Shown: positions 63,876-64,000 of the stretch, piece after piece
Layout of the letters: each line of letters opens with the position of its first letter
Numbering within the stretch: the first letter of the stretch is position 1
NCBI GenBank assembly: GCA_035556195.1
Contig: DATMFK010000039.1
Span: 248,001-312,000, forward strand
DNA: 64,000 bases
Source of the DNA: G016756615 sp035556195
Lineage (GTDB): Bacteria > Pseudomonadota > Alphaproteobacteria > Rhizobiales > Rhizobiaceae
Direction of reading: 5' to 3'
Notes under the pieces: model-generated
What the model was told of the DNA's origin: nothing
Seen by the model: the letters and a program-made list of their open reading frames with translations, nothing else
Database searches by the model: none
Position numbers and translations under genes: made by a program

Positions 63876-64000
63876 ATGAAGCCTGTCTATCGCATTTACA
63901 TCACAGGAGCCTCTTGCGCAGGCGTGACGACTTTGGGCAGGAGGCTGGCACATCAGCTCGCTATCCAGCATTTGGACGTCGATGATTACTATTGGATGCC
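63876..64000 (+). CDS. P-loop kinase-like protein, 3' end outside window
   Basis: Only the first 41 residues are visible, from the ATG at 63876. They read VYRIYITGASCAGVTTLGRR with a P-loop-like GASCAGVTTLG, where the usual Lys before Thr-Thr is Val, then LDVDDYYW. This resembles the small adenylate kinase/shikimate kinase-like P-loop family whose members carry GASGAG-x-TTL. Function cannot be stated. It starts 79 bases after clpV in the same direction. Confidence 0.6.
   Translation, partial: MKPVYRIYITGASCAGVTTLGRRLAHQLAIQHLDVDDYYWM

Overview
The window looks like chromosomal or megaplasmid DNA from an alphaproteobacterium of the order Hyphomicrobiales (Rhizobiales). The GC content is high, there is a DUF982 gene typical of that order, and the secretion genes resemble those of Rhizobium, Agrobacterium and Mesorhizobium relatives. 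Genus and species cannot be fixed from the sequence alone. I see no rRNA, tRNA, CRISPR array, insertion sequence or integrase.

Bases 1-17,210 hold a catabolic and transport region. Three MDR-type oxidoreductases (1-3574; the first lacks its 5' end), a DUF982 protein, a class III CoA-transferase and a convergent LysR regulator come first. A compact operon follows (7017-16256): a dipeptide/oligopeptide-type ABC importer (binding protein, two permeases, two ATPases), a HyuA-type hydantoinase/oxoprolinase subunit, a DUF917 protein and an M20 amidohydrolase. The set suggests uptake of a small peptide-like or cyclic amide compound and its hydrolytic breakdown. A near-identical 13-base word and a shared 10-base word lie upstream of both the CoA-transferase gene and the LysR/ABC divergent promoter, which suggests one regulon. 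A DMT exporter, a tiny lipoprotein and a periplasmic OmpA-like protein close this part.

Bases 18,416-63,796 are a type VI secretion system (T6SS) locus. The core is one long minus-strand gene run, tssA-tssB-tssC-hcp-tssE-tssF-tssG-tagH-tssJ-tssK-tssL-tssM-tagF. It runs on into an effector module: DUF2169, a thiolase-fold protein without catalytic residues, a PAAR-like protein fused to an HNH-like toxin domain, a SUKH/SMI1 immunity-type protein and a DUF3396 (TsiV-like) immunity-type protein. clpV/tssH is divergent from tssA. vgrG with DUF6484 and TIGR02270 genes forms a plus-strand group that converges on the effector module.

The left half of the locus (18,416-35,980) is unusual. It has a second tssL-tssM pair and a second FHA gene. 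It also has a Ser/Thr kinase with a predicted periplasmic tail, a PP2C phosphatase, a secreted DUF1036 protein, a membrane-anchored protein joining an M23 endopeptidase to a lytic-transglycosylase domain, a secreted caspase-like peptidase, and an autotransporter with RTX-like repeats. Both TssL proteins carry Thr16-x-Ile18-Arg19, a plausible target for the kinase/FHA switch known from Agrobacterium. I read this half as an accessory module for threonine-phosphorylation control and cell-wall/envelope remodelling attached to a complete T6SS. That reading is inference.

The window ends inside a small P-loop kinase-like gene.
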